Below are positions 45,212-52,085 of a stretch of DNA of 56,459 bases, in pieces. Within the stretch, counting starts at the first letter, position 1. Each line of letters opens with the position of its first letter. The notes beneath the pieces were generated by a model that did no database searches, was not told the DNA's origin, and was given only the letters and a program-made list of their open reading frames with translations. A program made the translations under genes and the position numbers. The DNA is from Lachnospiraceae bacterium (lineage in GTDB: Bacteria; Bacillota; Clostridia; Lachnospirales; Lachnospiraceae). The stretch covers positions 1-56,459 of the forward strand of contig CAJTCE010000026.1 of assembly GCA_910574745.1 (NCBI GenBank). The letters are read 5' to 3'.

Positions 45212-45235
45212 TTAGGCTTCATCTCCTTTCTGCTG

Positions 45236-45270
45236 ACAATCATATCTTTTTTTGATTAGTTTTTGGTTAG
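45236..45270 (-). promoter_or_regulatory. Promoter of the ABC operon with response-regulator direct repeat
   Basis: On the minus strand CTAACC-AAAAA-CTAATC (45270-45254) is followed after 9 nt by TATGAT. The 11-bp repeat period and position just upstream of a -10 are typical of OmpR-family activator sites. The same motif and spacing precede the regulator gene (47391-47422). Confidence 0.7.
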
Positions 45271-45305
45271 CATTTGATATGCGTTTCATTCGTTTTTATG
45301 GACAC

Positions 45306-45336
45306 AAAGAAGCCGCCAGATAACTGACGGCTTCTT
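45306..45336 (-). terminator. Terminator after the histidine kinase gene
   Basis: Stem AAAGAAGCCG...CGGCTTCTTT with a short loop, 12 nt past the kinase stop. It separates the two-component operon from the exporter operon. Confidence 0.75.
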
Positions 45337-45348
45337 TAGAAGATGGTT

Positions 45349-46716
45349 TTAGTTCAGTTTTAGATCGAACACAACGCCTTTGTCGGTATTCGTGATTTGG
45401 TATCCCATTTGGTGCAGGTCAAGGATTGTCTTTACAATGTATAATCCCAGACCGCTTCCACCTGTGACTTTGCTTCGGGATTTATCTGCCCTGTAAAACG
45501 GCGTGAACATATTTTCCAAGTTATCCTCATCCAAAAATACGCCTGTGTTTTCCACAGCCAGAATGTGCATATTCCTGTCAAAATCCGCATAAATCTCAGC
45601 TCCATCTTTTGAGTGGCGGATGGCGTTGCCAATGATGTTGGATAATGCCTTACGAAACAGATTGCGATTGACTGACACGCTTATATCTTCTGGGATGTTC
45701 TGGAAAATAGCAATATCTTTTTCAGCCGCCAAAGGTTGTAATTCTGTGACGGTTTTCCTTACCATATCGGACAAGGAGAGGGGTTCCAGAGAGTTTCCGA
45801 TATTCATTGTTTCCATTTTCGTAATGGAGAGTATCTCTTTGATTAAGTATTCAATGTCCTCGGCAGATTTTAGTGCCTGCGGCAGATACTTGTCGTGGTT
45901 TTGGTAATCCCCGAAACCTAATATCATATTCTCAAGCTGACCTTTCAGAATAGTCAACGGCGTTTTCAGTTCGTGTGAAACTGCCGCAAAGAAATTCCTG
46001 TGCTGTTCCTCAAGCATCTTAAACTTCTTGACATCTTTGGTTAACTGCTGATTTGCTGTTTCCAGTTCTTCCATTGTACTTTGCAGCCTTGCCGCCATTG
46101 TATTCAAACTGGAAGAAAGTACACCGATTTCATCCCCTCTGTCTGTATCACACCTCCAAGTCATATCAAGCTCTGTCATCCGCTTGGAAATCTGACTGAT
46201 TTTTGCAATCGGTGCAGCAATCACTCGGCTGCAAATGAAAGCGCTTAGGGCAGAGAGAAGCAGAATAACCGTCAATACCAACGGAATAAAACGGAGAAGC
46301 AGAATGAACAGTTCGCTTGCCGTTTTGGATAGAGAGATAACAGAAAGCGTATAGTTTGCTTTATCTTCTGCAAAGGTCACATCAGTTGTATAGGTCTGTG
46401 CCGTTGACAGGTCGTCAGCAATGGTTTCAAAGTCCCCGAAAGTAACGCTGTTCTTTTCGTTTCCTAACATCGCCACGGCGTTGTTCTCAATACAGAAATT
46501 TGTAATCAGCGTCGTCCCTTCCTCATAGCTTTTGTTTTCCAGAGCAGAGAATAACGCTCCTGCATTGTTCTCAAACTGTTTGCTGCCTGTGAGTTGATAG
46601 CTTTGTGGCACAAATACAAGGACGATGCCGTATATCAAAACGCTGCACAGAGTCAATGCGGTAAATACCCACAAGAACACTTTTGTACTTAGAGAGTTAC
46701 TGATAGTCTTTCGCAA
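45349..46716 (-). CDS. Sensor histidine kinase of the ABC exporter locus
   Basis: 455 residues: membrane segment at about 12-35, extracytoplasmic sensor of about 110 residues, second segment (FIPLVLTVILLLSALSAFI), HAMP (VIAAPIAKISQISKRMTEL), HisKA with FFAAVSHELKTPLTIL, then HATPase with NIIGNAIRHSKDG and GGSGLGLYIVK. Autophosphorylates and passes phosphate to the regulator encoded upstream. Its start overlaps the regulator's 3' end by 20 nt. The sensor is too large for a BceS-type kinase. Confidence 0.93.
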   Translation of the reverse strand: MRKTISNSLSTKVFLWVFTALTLCSVLIYGIVLVFVPQSYQLTGSKQFENNAGALFSALENKSYEEGTTLITNFCIENNAVAMLGNEKNSVTFGDFETIADDLSTAQTYTTDVTFAEDKANYTLSVISLSKTASELFILLLRFIPLVLTVILLLSALSAFICSRVIAAPIAKISQISKRMTELDMTWRCDTDRGDEIGVLSSSLNTMAARLQSTMEELETANQQLTKDVKKFKMLEEQHRNFFAAVSHELKTPLTILKGQLENMILGFGDYQNHDKYLPQALKSAEDIEYLIKEILSITKMETMNIGNSLEPLSLSDMVRKTVTELQPLAAEKDIAIFQNIPEDISVSVNRNLFRKALSNIIGNAIRHSKDGAEIYADFDRNMHILAVENTGVFLDEDNLENMFTPFYRADKSRSKVTGGSGLGLYIVKTILDLHQMGYQITNTDKGVVFDLKLN

Positions 46717-47371
46717 TTTTGTATCCCACCCCTCTGACAGTTTCTATGTAATCCACGCCTAACTTTTTTCGCAAATTCATAATGTGGAAATTGACGCTTT
46801 TTTCCTCGCCGATAAATTCATATCCCCACACAAGGTTAAGCAGCTCATCTCTTGTAAATACTTGTCCTTGATTTTTAAGGAAAAGCAGTAAAATATCAAA
46901 CTCGGATTGCGTGAGAATGACCTCCGCACCCGATACAAGGACTTGCCTTTGCTTTGCGCTTATCTGAAGTTCTTTATATCGAAGGGTGTCTGTATCCATA
47001 TCCATTGTTTCTGTTCTTCTAAACAGTGCTTCTACACGCTTTAATACCAGTTTGATAGAAAACGGCTTTGTGATATAATCATCTGCCAACAAATCAAATC
47101 CTTTTATCTGGTCAGCCTCTGTATCAAGGGCAGTCAAAAGGATAATCGGGGTCTGTGCTTCTTGTCGTATCATTTCGCAAACAGCATATCCGTTGATTTT
47201 CGGTAACATAATATCCAAAAGGATAAGGTCTATGTTATGGGTATGAAAAGTATTGATACCCTCCAGACCATCCGATGCGGTCACAACTTCATAGCCGCAG
47301 GCTCTAAGCGGCTCGGCTAAGATGTTTTGTATTGCGATTTCATCTTCAATAATCAGTATTGTCTTTGCCAT
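46697..47371 (-). CDS. OmpR-family response regulator
   Basis: 224 residues. Receiver domain: IEDEIAIQ (acidic pocket), LILLDIMLPKING (phospho-acceptor Asp), LTALDTEADQ, DDYITKPF (Lys). The winged-helix domain (about 130-224) ends RKKLGVDYIETVRGVGYKI. It likely binds the CTAAYC direct repeats in front of both its own gene and the ABC operon. Confidence 0.95.
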   Translation of the reverse strand: MAKTILIIEDEIAIQNILAEPLRACGYEVVTASDGLEGINTFHTHNIDLILLDIMLPKINGYAVCEMIRQEAQTPIILLTALDTEADQIKGFDLLADDYITKPFSIKLVLKRVEALFRRTETMDMDTDTLRYKELQISAKQRQVLVSGAEVILTQSEFDILLLFLKNQGQVFTRDELLNLVWGYEFIGEEKSVNFHIMNLRKKLGVDYIETVRGVGYKIAKDYQ

Positions 47372-47386
47372 ATCTTAAACCTCCAA

Positions 47387-47422
47387 TCTGATTATACTAA
47401 GGCTTGGTTAGTTTTTGATTAG
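47387..47422 (-). promoter_or_regulatory. Autoregulated promoter of the response regulator
   Basis: CTAATC-AAAAA-CTAACC (47422-47406) followed 9 nt later by TATAAT on the minus strand. Same half-sites, same 11-bp period and same 9-nt distance as at the ABC promoter. It overlaps the stop codon of the upstream HTH remnant. Confidence 0.7.
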
Positions 47423-47596
47423 TTTTTCTGATTTGCTTCGCTTATCAGCAGGCTTTTTGGCATCTTTAGGAATCAGCCATACTCGGTTGATATTCAAAAC
47501 ACCCTCAATACGATTTTCCTTGCATTACCGCTGCACCCGCCGAAGTGATACATTCCATTTTTCTGCCGCTTCCTGTGCTGTCATATAATCAAACAT
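47408..47596 (-). pseudogene. Excisionase-like HTH protein with an ochre stop at codon 24
   Basis: ATG 47596 (TTAGGAGG upstream) reads MFDYMTAQEAAEKWNVSLRR, VQR, then TAA (47527-47525). It continues in frame with CKENRIEGVLNINRVWLIPKDAKKP to a stop at 47408. TAQEAAEKWNVSxRRVQxYCxxxRIxG is the usual sequence of small HTH proteins of Firmicute mobile elements; a Tyr codon is expected at the stop. A single base change inactivated it. Confidence 0.75.
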
Positions 47597-47674
47597 TTCT
47601 GACCTCCTAAAATCGTACTGTATTTATTATGGCCGTTTAGACGAACTGTATCAAGTGTGCAAATATGAACTTTT

Positions 47675-47715
47675 ATCTCTTGCAGCAGGATATTTCATAT
47701 CCTATTATAAGAGAT
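47675..47715. other. Hairpin at an element junction
   Basis: Nested inverted repeat: ATCTCTT (47675-47681) / AAGAGAT (47709-47715) outside, AGGATAT / ATATCCT around TTC inside. It sits between the HTH remnant's promoter area and the truncated DUF2800 gene, possibly a terminator or recombination site. Confidence 0.5.
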
Positions 47716-47725
47716 TTCACATTGT

Positions 47726-47878
47726 TTAATTAGAAGCCAGGGCATGGGCGGCGGTGCCTTCCTCGGCATAGACGCTGCCGCCCGCTTCATCCTGAAATTT
47801 CTCCTCCAGCCTTGCGGACGGCGTGCAGGAGAGCCACCGCCTGTAGGAGGATGCGGAAAGAAGCGCGTGTTTCCCCAT
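47726..47878 (-). pseudogene. DUF2800 (phage nuclease-like) N-terminal fragment
   Basis: 50 residues, MGKHALLSASSYRRWLSCTP then SARLEEKF and EEGTAAHALASN, then a stop. MGKHALLSASSxxRWLxCTPSARLEE is the start of phage/ICE DUF2800 proteins, PD-(D/E)XK nuclease relatives of about 380 residues. The gene is cut at 47726, a likely recombination joint. The ATG overlaps the end of the reading frame that follows the DUF4406 gene. Confidence 0.7.
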
Positions 47879-47985
47879 CACAGCACCTGCGTTTTCTGCG
47901 CCATCAGCGCACGGATGCCCTCCAGCGTGGCAGGGGATTCCTGCTGTACTTCCGGCTGTGCCAAGGTTTCCGATTTTTCCGCTTT

Positions 47986-48324
47986 CTATGCTTTCACAGC
48001 TTTCTCCTTCATGCCGCCCTCCGTTTCCTTGAATATGATTGTCTTTCCCTGCGCCGTGGCGGATGCGATCTCCGCCGCCATCCCTTCGGTGGCTTCCCCG
48101 AACACCCACATCTCGTCACACAAGGCAAGCAGTTCCATCCCCATAGAGATGTCGAGCCGCCTCTCTTCCTCTGTCTCCTCATTTAAGAACTGTGGGAATA
48201 AAAGGTGCGGCGCAATGGGGAGATGCCCTTCCTCACACGCCATGCGGCAGTAGGCCGCCGCTTTCCTTGCATTCCCTTCCATGTCGCCGCGGAAGGGGCT
48301 GCAGATAAAAACCTTCTTACGCAT
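47986..48324 (-). CDS. DUF4406-like nucleoside-processing-fold protein
   Basis: 112 residues from MRKKVFICSPFRGDMEGNARK; this start replaces a longer open frame. KVFICSPFRG, a helix with CEEGHLPIAPHLLFPQFL, ERRLDISMGMELLALCDEMWVFG and EGMAAEIASATAQGKTI match phage-borne DUF4406/DUF7768 proteins (nucleoside 2-deoxyribosyltransferase-like fold). After the amber stop, the same frame continues with KAEKSETLAQPEVQQESP to AQKTQVL, so the stop may be a CAG-to-TAG change shortening a 148-residue protein. Leftover of a phage or ICE with the DUF2800 fragment. Confidence 0.7.
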   Translation of the reverse strand: MRKKVFICSPFRGDMEGNARKAAAYCRMACEEGHLPIAPHLLFPQFLNEETEEERRLDISMGMELLALCDEMWVFGEATEGMAAEIASATAQGKTIIFKETEGGMKEKAVKA

Positions 48325-48388
48325 CCGTCCCTGCCGGTTCCCTTTTATCGTTTGTGCATTATTGGTTTTCTTCCATATCAAAAATTCA

Positions 48389-48814
48389 TTACCCCAAAAA
48401 GTCTAAGAACTTTTTGTAGAATATCAATTCCTGTCCTGCAAAATCCGGGTTTGCCGCCGGAGTCAGCGGATTCTCCAACCTATGTATGATTTTTTCAGCC
48501 ATTGACTTTGCGAAGCCTACACTGTCACCCAAAAATGTGGAACTCAAACCCTGCTGCCCGCTTTCAACGTGCAGTACCAATGCCGTTGAAATGCGGTTCA
48601 TCGGAAAAGGATTTATCCCTGTTTCTGCAAGCGCCTTATCCCATGCCTGCATCACTTCATCGGAACTCTCCGGCCTGAAAGCATCCGTTTCTTTCTTTGT
48701 TGCAGCTTTGTTTATTGCATCAGCAAAATTCCCTCCTGCCACATTCCTTTCCGTCCTTCTTGTTTCATACCCTGCCGCCGGGTATCCTGCTGCTCCTATT
48801 CCGTTTACATTCAT
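48389..48814 (-). CDS. Leaderless MSVNGIG-type protein
   Basis: 141 residues from MNVNGIGAAGYPAAGYETRR (GGAGG 10 nt upstream of 48814; the frame is open further upstream through the leader repeat). Pattern as in the relatives: N-terminal NGIGxxGYxxxGYxxRR, then GGNFADAINKAA, SDEVMQAWDKALAETGINPF and the C-terminal FYKKFLDFLG. It is shorter and more divergent than the two other members of this subtype, lacking the HISQMMVQRLNK block. No signal peptide. Confidence 0.72.
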   Translation of the reverse strand: MNVNGIGAAGYPAAGYETRRTERNVAGGNFADAINKAATKKETDAFRPESSDEVMQAWDKALAETGINPFPMNRISTALVLHVESGQQGLSSTFLGDSVGFAKSMAEKIIHRLENPLTPAANPDFAGQELIFYKKFLDFLG

Positions 48815-48950
48815 TTTTCTTAATCCTCCATTTTCTTTGTCATAGCAGCCCCCCTGTCGTTCAGAGCCGCTCCTGCTCCCTTGTAAAAAGTCCGAGCAGT
48901 TCATTGCCTCCATGCATATATACCTGTTAACCTCCCCGCCCAAATTCCAT
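48815..48950 (-). repeat. Conserved 5' leader, copy 1
   Basis: About 136 nt directly before the gene at 48389-48814, alignable nearly without gaps to 51558-51698. Shared pieces include GCATGGAGG-AATGAAC-GCTCGGACTT and CGGCTCTGAACGACAG-GGGGCTGCTAT, then ATGGAGGATT before the start codon. It contains CTGAACGACAG, part of an inverted repeat. A short form occurs at 50222-50262. Confidence 0.7.
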
Positions 48951-48978
48951 ACCGGCCTTTACCTCCTCTCACTGATCT

Positions 48979-49026
48979 GCCGGGGATGCCTGCCCTTCCT
49001 TGTCGGACTGTGGCTTATGGGGGATG
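48979..49026 (-). repeat. IPHKPQ coding repeat, copy 1
   Basis: 48-bp sequence shared with 49670-49718. On the minus strand it reads YIPHKPQSDKEGQASPADQ, in frame with and directly beyond the stop of the gene at 49044. The second copy reads HIPDKPQPDKAGQASPA. Confidence 0.65.
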
Positions 49027-49043
49027 TATTTTTTTATCCAAAA

Positions 49044-49487
49044 TTAGCCCGTTGCTTTCCTCCAGAACAAGCCCTCTGAAAACGCTATCCTCTCCATAAT
49101 GGACTGAGCTTTTTCTGACGGATTATACACTGACAGATTTAAGCAATCCCAATCAAAAACCAGCAACGCATCTTCCTCCACAAACAGGACATTCAGCGTG
49201 CCCGAATGGTTCCCCATAATTTCACAGACTGCTTCCTCTATCATTTTCGGTAAAGGACGGTCACCCCATCCATTCCACAGAATAGATACATGGTAATAAC
49301 ACATCAGTTTCAAAATAATGGCAACAAACCTGTCTTTCAGCCCTGTATGTTTATCGCTGTTCAGCAGATAATACTCCACATCAAAAAACTGCCCGCCATT
49401 ATCCGGTTCCACCTGCTCCGGAAGATAATCCATAATAAAACATGGCTTCTCCAGCAATGCATTGATTCGCTCCATTTTACTTTCCAT
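49044..49487 (-). CDS. Hypothetical 147-residue protein, maybe shortened by a stop
   Basis: 147 residues, no signal peptide: KPCFIMDYLPEQVEPDNGGQF, FVAIILKLMCYYHVSILWNGWGDRPLP, VLFVEEDALLVFDWDCLNLSVYNP. Not recognised. Compact alpha/beta proteins of this size beside putative exported genes are often immunity proteins, but there is no direct support. After the TAA the frame stays open for 24 codons (FWIKKYIPHKPQSDKEG...), so the original protein was probably about 171 residues; a Tyr codon would restore it. It starts 10 nt after the 40-residue gene. Confidence 0.6.
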   Translation of the reverse strand: MESKMERINALLEKPCFIMDYLPEQVEPDNGGQFFDVEYYLLNSDKHTGLKDRFVAIILKLMCYYHVSILWNGWGDRPLPKMIEEAVCEIMGNHSGTLNVLFVEEDALLVFDWDCLNLSVYNPSEKAQSIMERIAFSEGLFWRKATG

Positions 49488-49497
49488 CTTGTACCAC

Positions 49498-49620
49498 CTA
49501 CTGACTTATATGTTCAGAATCAATATTACATTTTTTCTTTCGGTTTATCACTTTGTTTACCCACAAATCAACAAAAATTTCTGCAATATCTGCAATCATC
49601 TCTATGATAAAATCAAACAT
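49498..49620 (-). CDS. 40-residue amphipathic small protein
   Basis: ATG 49620 is preceded by GGAGGAGTGTAAG, a very good site. The product, MFDFIIEMIADIAEIFVDLW then VNKVINRKKK, is an acidic hydrophobic helix with a basic tail, like small membrane-active or antisense-toxin-like peptides. It lies between the MSVNGIG gene at 49724 and the 147-residue gene in the same direction. It has no known family. The upstream frame is open through the IPHKPQ repeat, but no start codon there is convincing. Confidence 0.55.
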   Translation of the reverse strand: MFDFIIEMIADIAEIFVDLWVNKVINRKKKCNIDSEHISQ

Positions 49621-49669
49621 CTTACACTCCTCCACATTCTTGTTATACGATTCCCCAATCTGCCGGAAC

Positions 49670-49718
49670 GCCGGGGATGCCTGCCCTGCCTTGTCAGGCT
49701 GTGGCTTATCGGGGATAT
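49670..49718 (-). repeat. IPHKPQ coding repeat, copy 2
   Basis: 49-bp near-identical copy, 6 nt beyond the stop of the gene at 49724-50221 and one base out of its frame. It continues openly into SPAFRQIGESYNKNVEECK and the small protein start. Looks like the 3' end of a lost relative of the 147-residue gene. Confidence 0.6.
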
Positions 49719-49723
49719 GCGTC

Positions 49724-50221
49724 TTATAACTTCTCCAATTTTTCCAAAAACGCCCTATAAAATTCCCCTTCTTTGATGTGGGCCTGTTGAACCTCTATGC
49801 TCCTGGGCGTATATACCCTTGGATGCTCCAAATCGTACAGCGCCTCTTTCGTTGCCTGAATCGCAGATTCCACCGTGCTTCCAAGGATGTCAAAATTCTC
49901 CGTTTCACCCTTAAGCTGTTTATTAAGCCGCTGCACCATCATCTGCGATATGTGGCTCATCATCCCGTTTCCCCGGATTCCCATGCCATTCGCATTTACT
50001 TCTTTCGCCGCATCCATCCACGCATCCTTCACTTCCTGCGGGGCACCCCGACCGACCATCTCAAAGGCTTTCTCGTCCTGGTCGGCTGCTCTACCCTGTG
50101 CCGCCTTTTCTTCCACCGTTTCCATGAATCCCACCGTTCCGGGTTCCGCACTTCTTTCCATCTTCCTTGCCGTGTATCCTGTCATCTGATATCCCGCTGT
50201 CCCTATTCCATTTACACTCAT
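49724..50221 (-). CDS. Leaderless MSVNGIG-type protein
   Basis: 165 residues from MSVNGIGTAGYQMTGYTARK (ATG 50221; GGAGG 10 nt upstream). Paralogue of 27515-28048 over its full length (DEKAFEMVGRGAPQEVKDAW, MMSHISQMMVQRLNK, FDILGSTVESAIQATKEAL, YDLEHP, FYRAFLEKLEKL). Predicted helical, soluble. Placed in the LytTR-kinase cluster, whereas its paralogue is under promoter P2, so different regulation is likely. Confidence 0.75.
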   Translation of the reverse strand: MSVNGIGTAGYQMTGYTARKMERSAEPGTVGFMETVEEKAAQGRAADQDEKAFEMVGRGAPQEVKDAWMDAAKEVNANGMGIRGNGMMSHISQMMVQRLNKQLKGETENFDILGSTVESAIQATKEALYDLEHPRVYTPRSIEVQQAHIKEGEFYRAFLEKLEKL

Positions 50222-50321
50222 CTCCAAATGTCCTCCATTATTTTTTATTGTAGCCCCTCTGTCAGTCAGACCATATCTGTTCTTGCACAGCTACCAGTAT
50301 TCTTAAAGCTGCCCACGCTTT

Positions 50322-51557
50322 CTAAGCCTCCGTTGAAGTATTCGACACTTCATCCGATACTGTATCCATTCCGGTATCATCAGATGGCATATTATTATCG
50401 GTATCATGCTCTGAATTTTCATTTGGCACTTCTGTCGGCTTGGAAATTTCCAAACTCATTGTAGTTTCCATTCCACCAATACTCATTGTCATTACAAGCA
50501 CCCTTGAACCATCTGGCTTAACAATAATATCTGTCTTTGATTCAGATTCCTGTTTATCTACCTGCTCCAATTCCTCATCTGATAAGATTCTTTCAAATTC
50601 CAGTCCTCTTTCTTCAAAATATTTCTCCCACTTTGAATATTCCTTGATGTCTTTCGCTTCTATATACCCCTCCGCCATTGCATTCATAATTTCCATATAC
50701 ATATGCGTTGCCCCTATTGGATACATGACAGCCCAGCTCTTGGATGGATTGGCATTATCCATATAGTTCATCCCATTACAGGTAATCATCATGATTCCAT
50801 CTTCTGTCCTGACAGCCTGACCTGCTACTTCGGCCTGTGCAAATCCCATTGCCACACTTTCTGATTTTATAAGGTTAGGATACTTTTCCTTATACATATC
50901 CGCCAGTTCCCGCAATTTCCCCATCTGCTGCTCATCGCTGACCATGAGCCATGAACCGCCGCCTTCGTTCCCTTTGATTTTCAGGCACTCTATTCCTGTA
51001 AACGCATTCACCTCTATCGTGTATTTTTCATTTAAGGATGATGTAGGAATACCGTCTGCATTATCGACATTTAAAAACTGTGCCAATGTCTCCATAAGCT
51101 CACTGCCAGCGGGCACGACATCCATCAGCCCTCCCCTTGGGTCAGTCGCCACAATGTAATTTTTACCCGAATTGCCATCTGTTTGTACCGATGTATTATT
51201 GGGATCAAACTCAAATGATTTATCAAGTTTCTTATCATATATACGCCAATATCCAGATATCTCATCAGACGGTTCAATTAGATACCGCTCACTCCCTACT
51301 TTTTCAACTGGCTGCTTTGTTTCTGCCTTAAGATTATTTGTATGAAATCTTGAACCCATACTGCCCATTATGGAATATGCATCATATGCAGAAAACCTTT
51401 CTCCTGCTTTTGAATAAATGAAATTTTTACCCAAACCCTCTCTCACCATATCTGCATCTGCCATCCTGCCTGCAAAGCCCGTTCCTAAACCATTCCTCTG
51501 TGCCTTTCCCATTTCACGCCATGCGGGAAAACCCACCCCTATTCCATTTACGCTCAT
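50322..51557 (-). CDS. Large leaderless MSVNGIG-type protein
   Basis: 411 residues, starting MSVNGIGVGFPAWREMGKAQRN with ATGGAGGATT upstream. The middle (about 75-330) is mixed alpha/beta: RYLIEPSDEISGYWRIYDKK, IVATDPRGGLMDVVPAGSEL, TIEVNAFTGIECLKIKG and GGSWLMVSDEQQMGKL. Relatives of this type I recall only as hypothetical proteins of Lachnospiraceae. The last 45 residues are a Ser/Thr/Asp-rich tail (NNMPSDDTGMDTVSDEV). No signal peptide or membrane segment. Preceded by leader copy 2. Confidence 0.7.
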   Translation of the reverse strand: MSVNGIGVGFPAWREMGKAQRNGLGTGFAGRMADADMVREGLGKNFIYSKAGERFSAYDAYSIMGSMGSRFHTNNLKAETKQPVEKVGSERYLIEPSDEISGYWRIYDKKLDKSFEFDPNNTSVQTDGNSGKNYIVATDPRGGLMDVVPAGSELMETLAQFLNVDNADGIPTSSLNEKYTIEVNAFTGIECLKIKGNEGGGSWLMVSDEQQMGKLRELADMYKEKYPNLIKSESVAMGFAQAEVAGQAVRTEDGIMMITCNGMNYMDNANPSKSWAVMYPIGATHMYMEIMNAMAEGYIEAKDIKEYSKWEKYFEERGLEFERILSDEELEQVDKQESESKTDIIVKPDGSRVLVMTMSIGGMETTMSLEISKPTEVPNENSEHDTDNNMPSDDTGMDTVSDEVSNTSTEA

Positions 51558-51698
51558 TTTTCAAATCCTCCATTGTCATCAATTATTTTATAGCAGCCCC
51601 TCTGTCGTTCAGAGCCGCATCCGCTCCCTCATAATAAGTCCGAGCGGTTCATTACCTCCATGCAGACATACCGCCTAACTTCCCCTGTCAAACTTCAT
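51558..51698 (-). repeat. Conserved 5' leader, copy 2
   Basis: About 141 nt matching 48815-48950. Both copies have the stem CTCTG-TCGTT-CAGAG or a variant just upstream of GGGGCTGCTAT, where a -10 would fall (TATAAA here). Translations in one frame are also similar (MHGGNELLGLFTRE / LHGGNEPLGLIMRE, each ended by TGA), so a leader peptide is possible. Confidence 0.7.
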
Positions 51699-51702
51699 GA
51701 CA

Positions 51703-51744
51703 AACACCCCCTTTCGCTGAAATTACTGCAATTACTTTTTTCAC
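51703..51744 (-). pseudogene. ParA-type ATPase N-terminal scrap
   Basis: GTG at 51744 reads VKKVIAVISAKGGV, the start of a ParA/Soj P-loop (KGGVGKTT in full proteins), then leaves the family at TGT CAT where leader copy 2 begins. Marks a deletion joint between an ICE-type segment and the MSVNGIG cluster. Confidence 0.55.
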
Positions 51745-51867
51745 TCCGCACTCCCTTTATGCGGTTCCGCCGAAATGATCTCCCCCTGCACGTTGGAGTC
51801 ATCCGAATCCCCGTCCAGCTCATCTTCGTCAAGCTGCGGCTCCACCGCTATGGGGTCAGCTTGTTTG
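51741..51867 (-). pseudogene. C-terminal scrap of an ICE-type protein
   Basis: Open minus frame KQADPIAVEPQLDEDELDGD, DSNVQGEIISAEPHKGSAE, ending with TGA overlapping the ParA GTG. Acidic tail of an unidentified protein normally preceding parA. It overlaps the end of the gene at 51848 in another frame, so the cluster gene is probably fused to this remnant. Confidence 0.45.
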
Positions 51868-52085
51868 AAATAGAGCTGTCATAGGTAAAGCCGCTATAAT
51901 TTGGTGGCTGCGGAACAACCATGTCCCCCGCCCATGCTGATAAGCCGGATTTTTCCGCCGCATCCTTTCCTTCCGCAGCTTTCTGCACCTCCTCCACAAA
52001 ATTCCCTGTGCCTGCCACCCTTCTGCTACTGTTTGTGTAGGCATACGGATTAACCCCCAATGCCGCTTACATTACCGATGCTCAT
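51848..52085 (-). pseudogene. Broken MSVNGIG-type gene coupled to the kinase gene
   Basis: ATG 52085 reads MSIGNVSGIGG then stops. One base less in the G5 run (C5 at 52054-52058 on plus) gives MSIGNVSGIGVNPYAYTNSS, RRVAGTGNFVEEVQKAAEGKD, an N-terminus of the leaderless family with the conserved RR...GNFxEEV. The ATG lies inside the stop of the kinase gene (ATGA), so expression is coupled. The 3' end (SISNKLTP) runs into an ICE scrap, so the C-terminal part is lost. Confidence 0.65.

Noticed and set aside
49044-50221. Toxin/immunity pair called outright
   Set aside because: Only gene order suggests it; no toxin domain or immunity family recognised, so it is kept as an inference in the findings.
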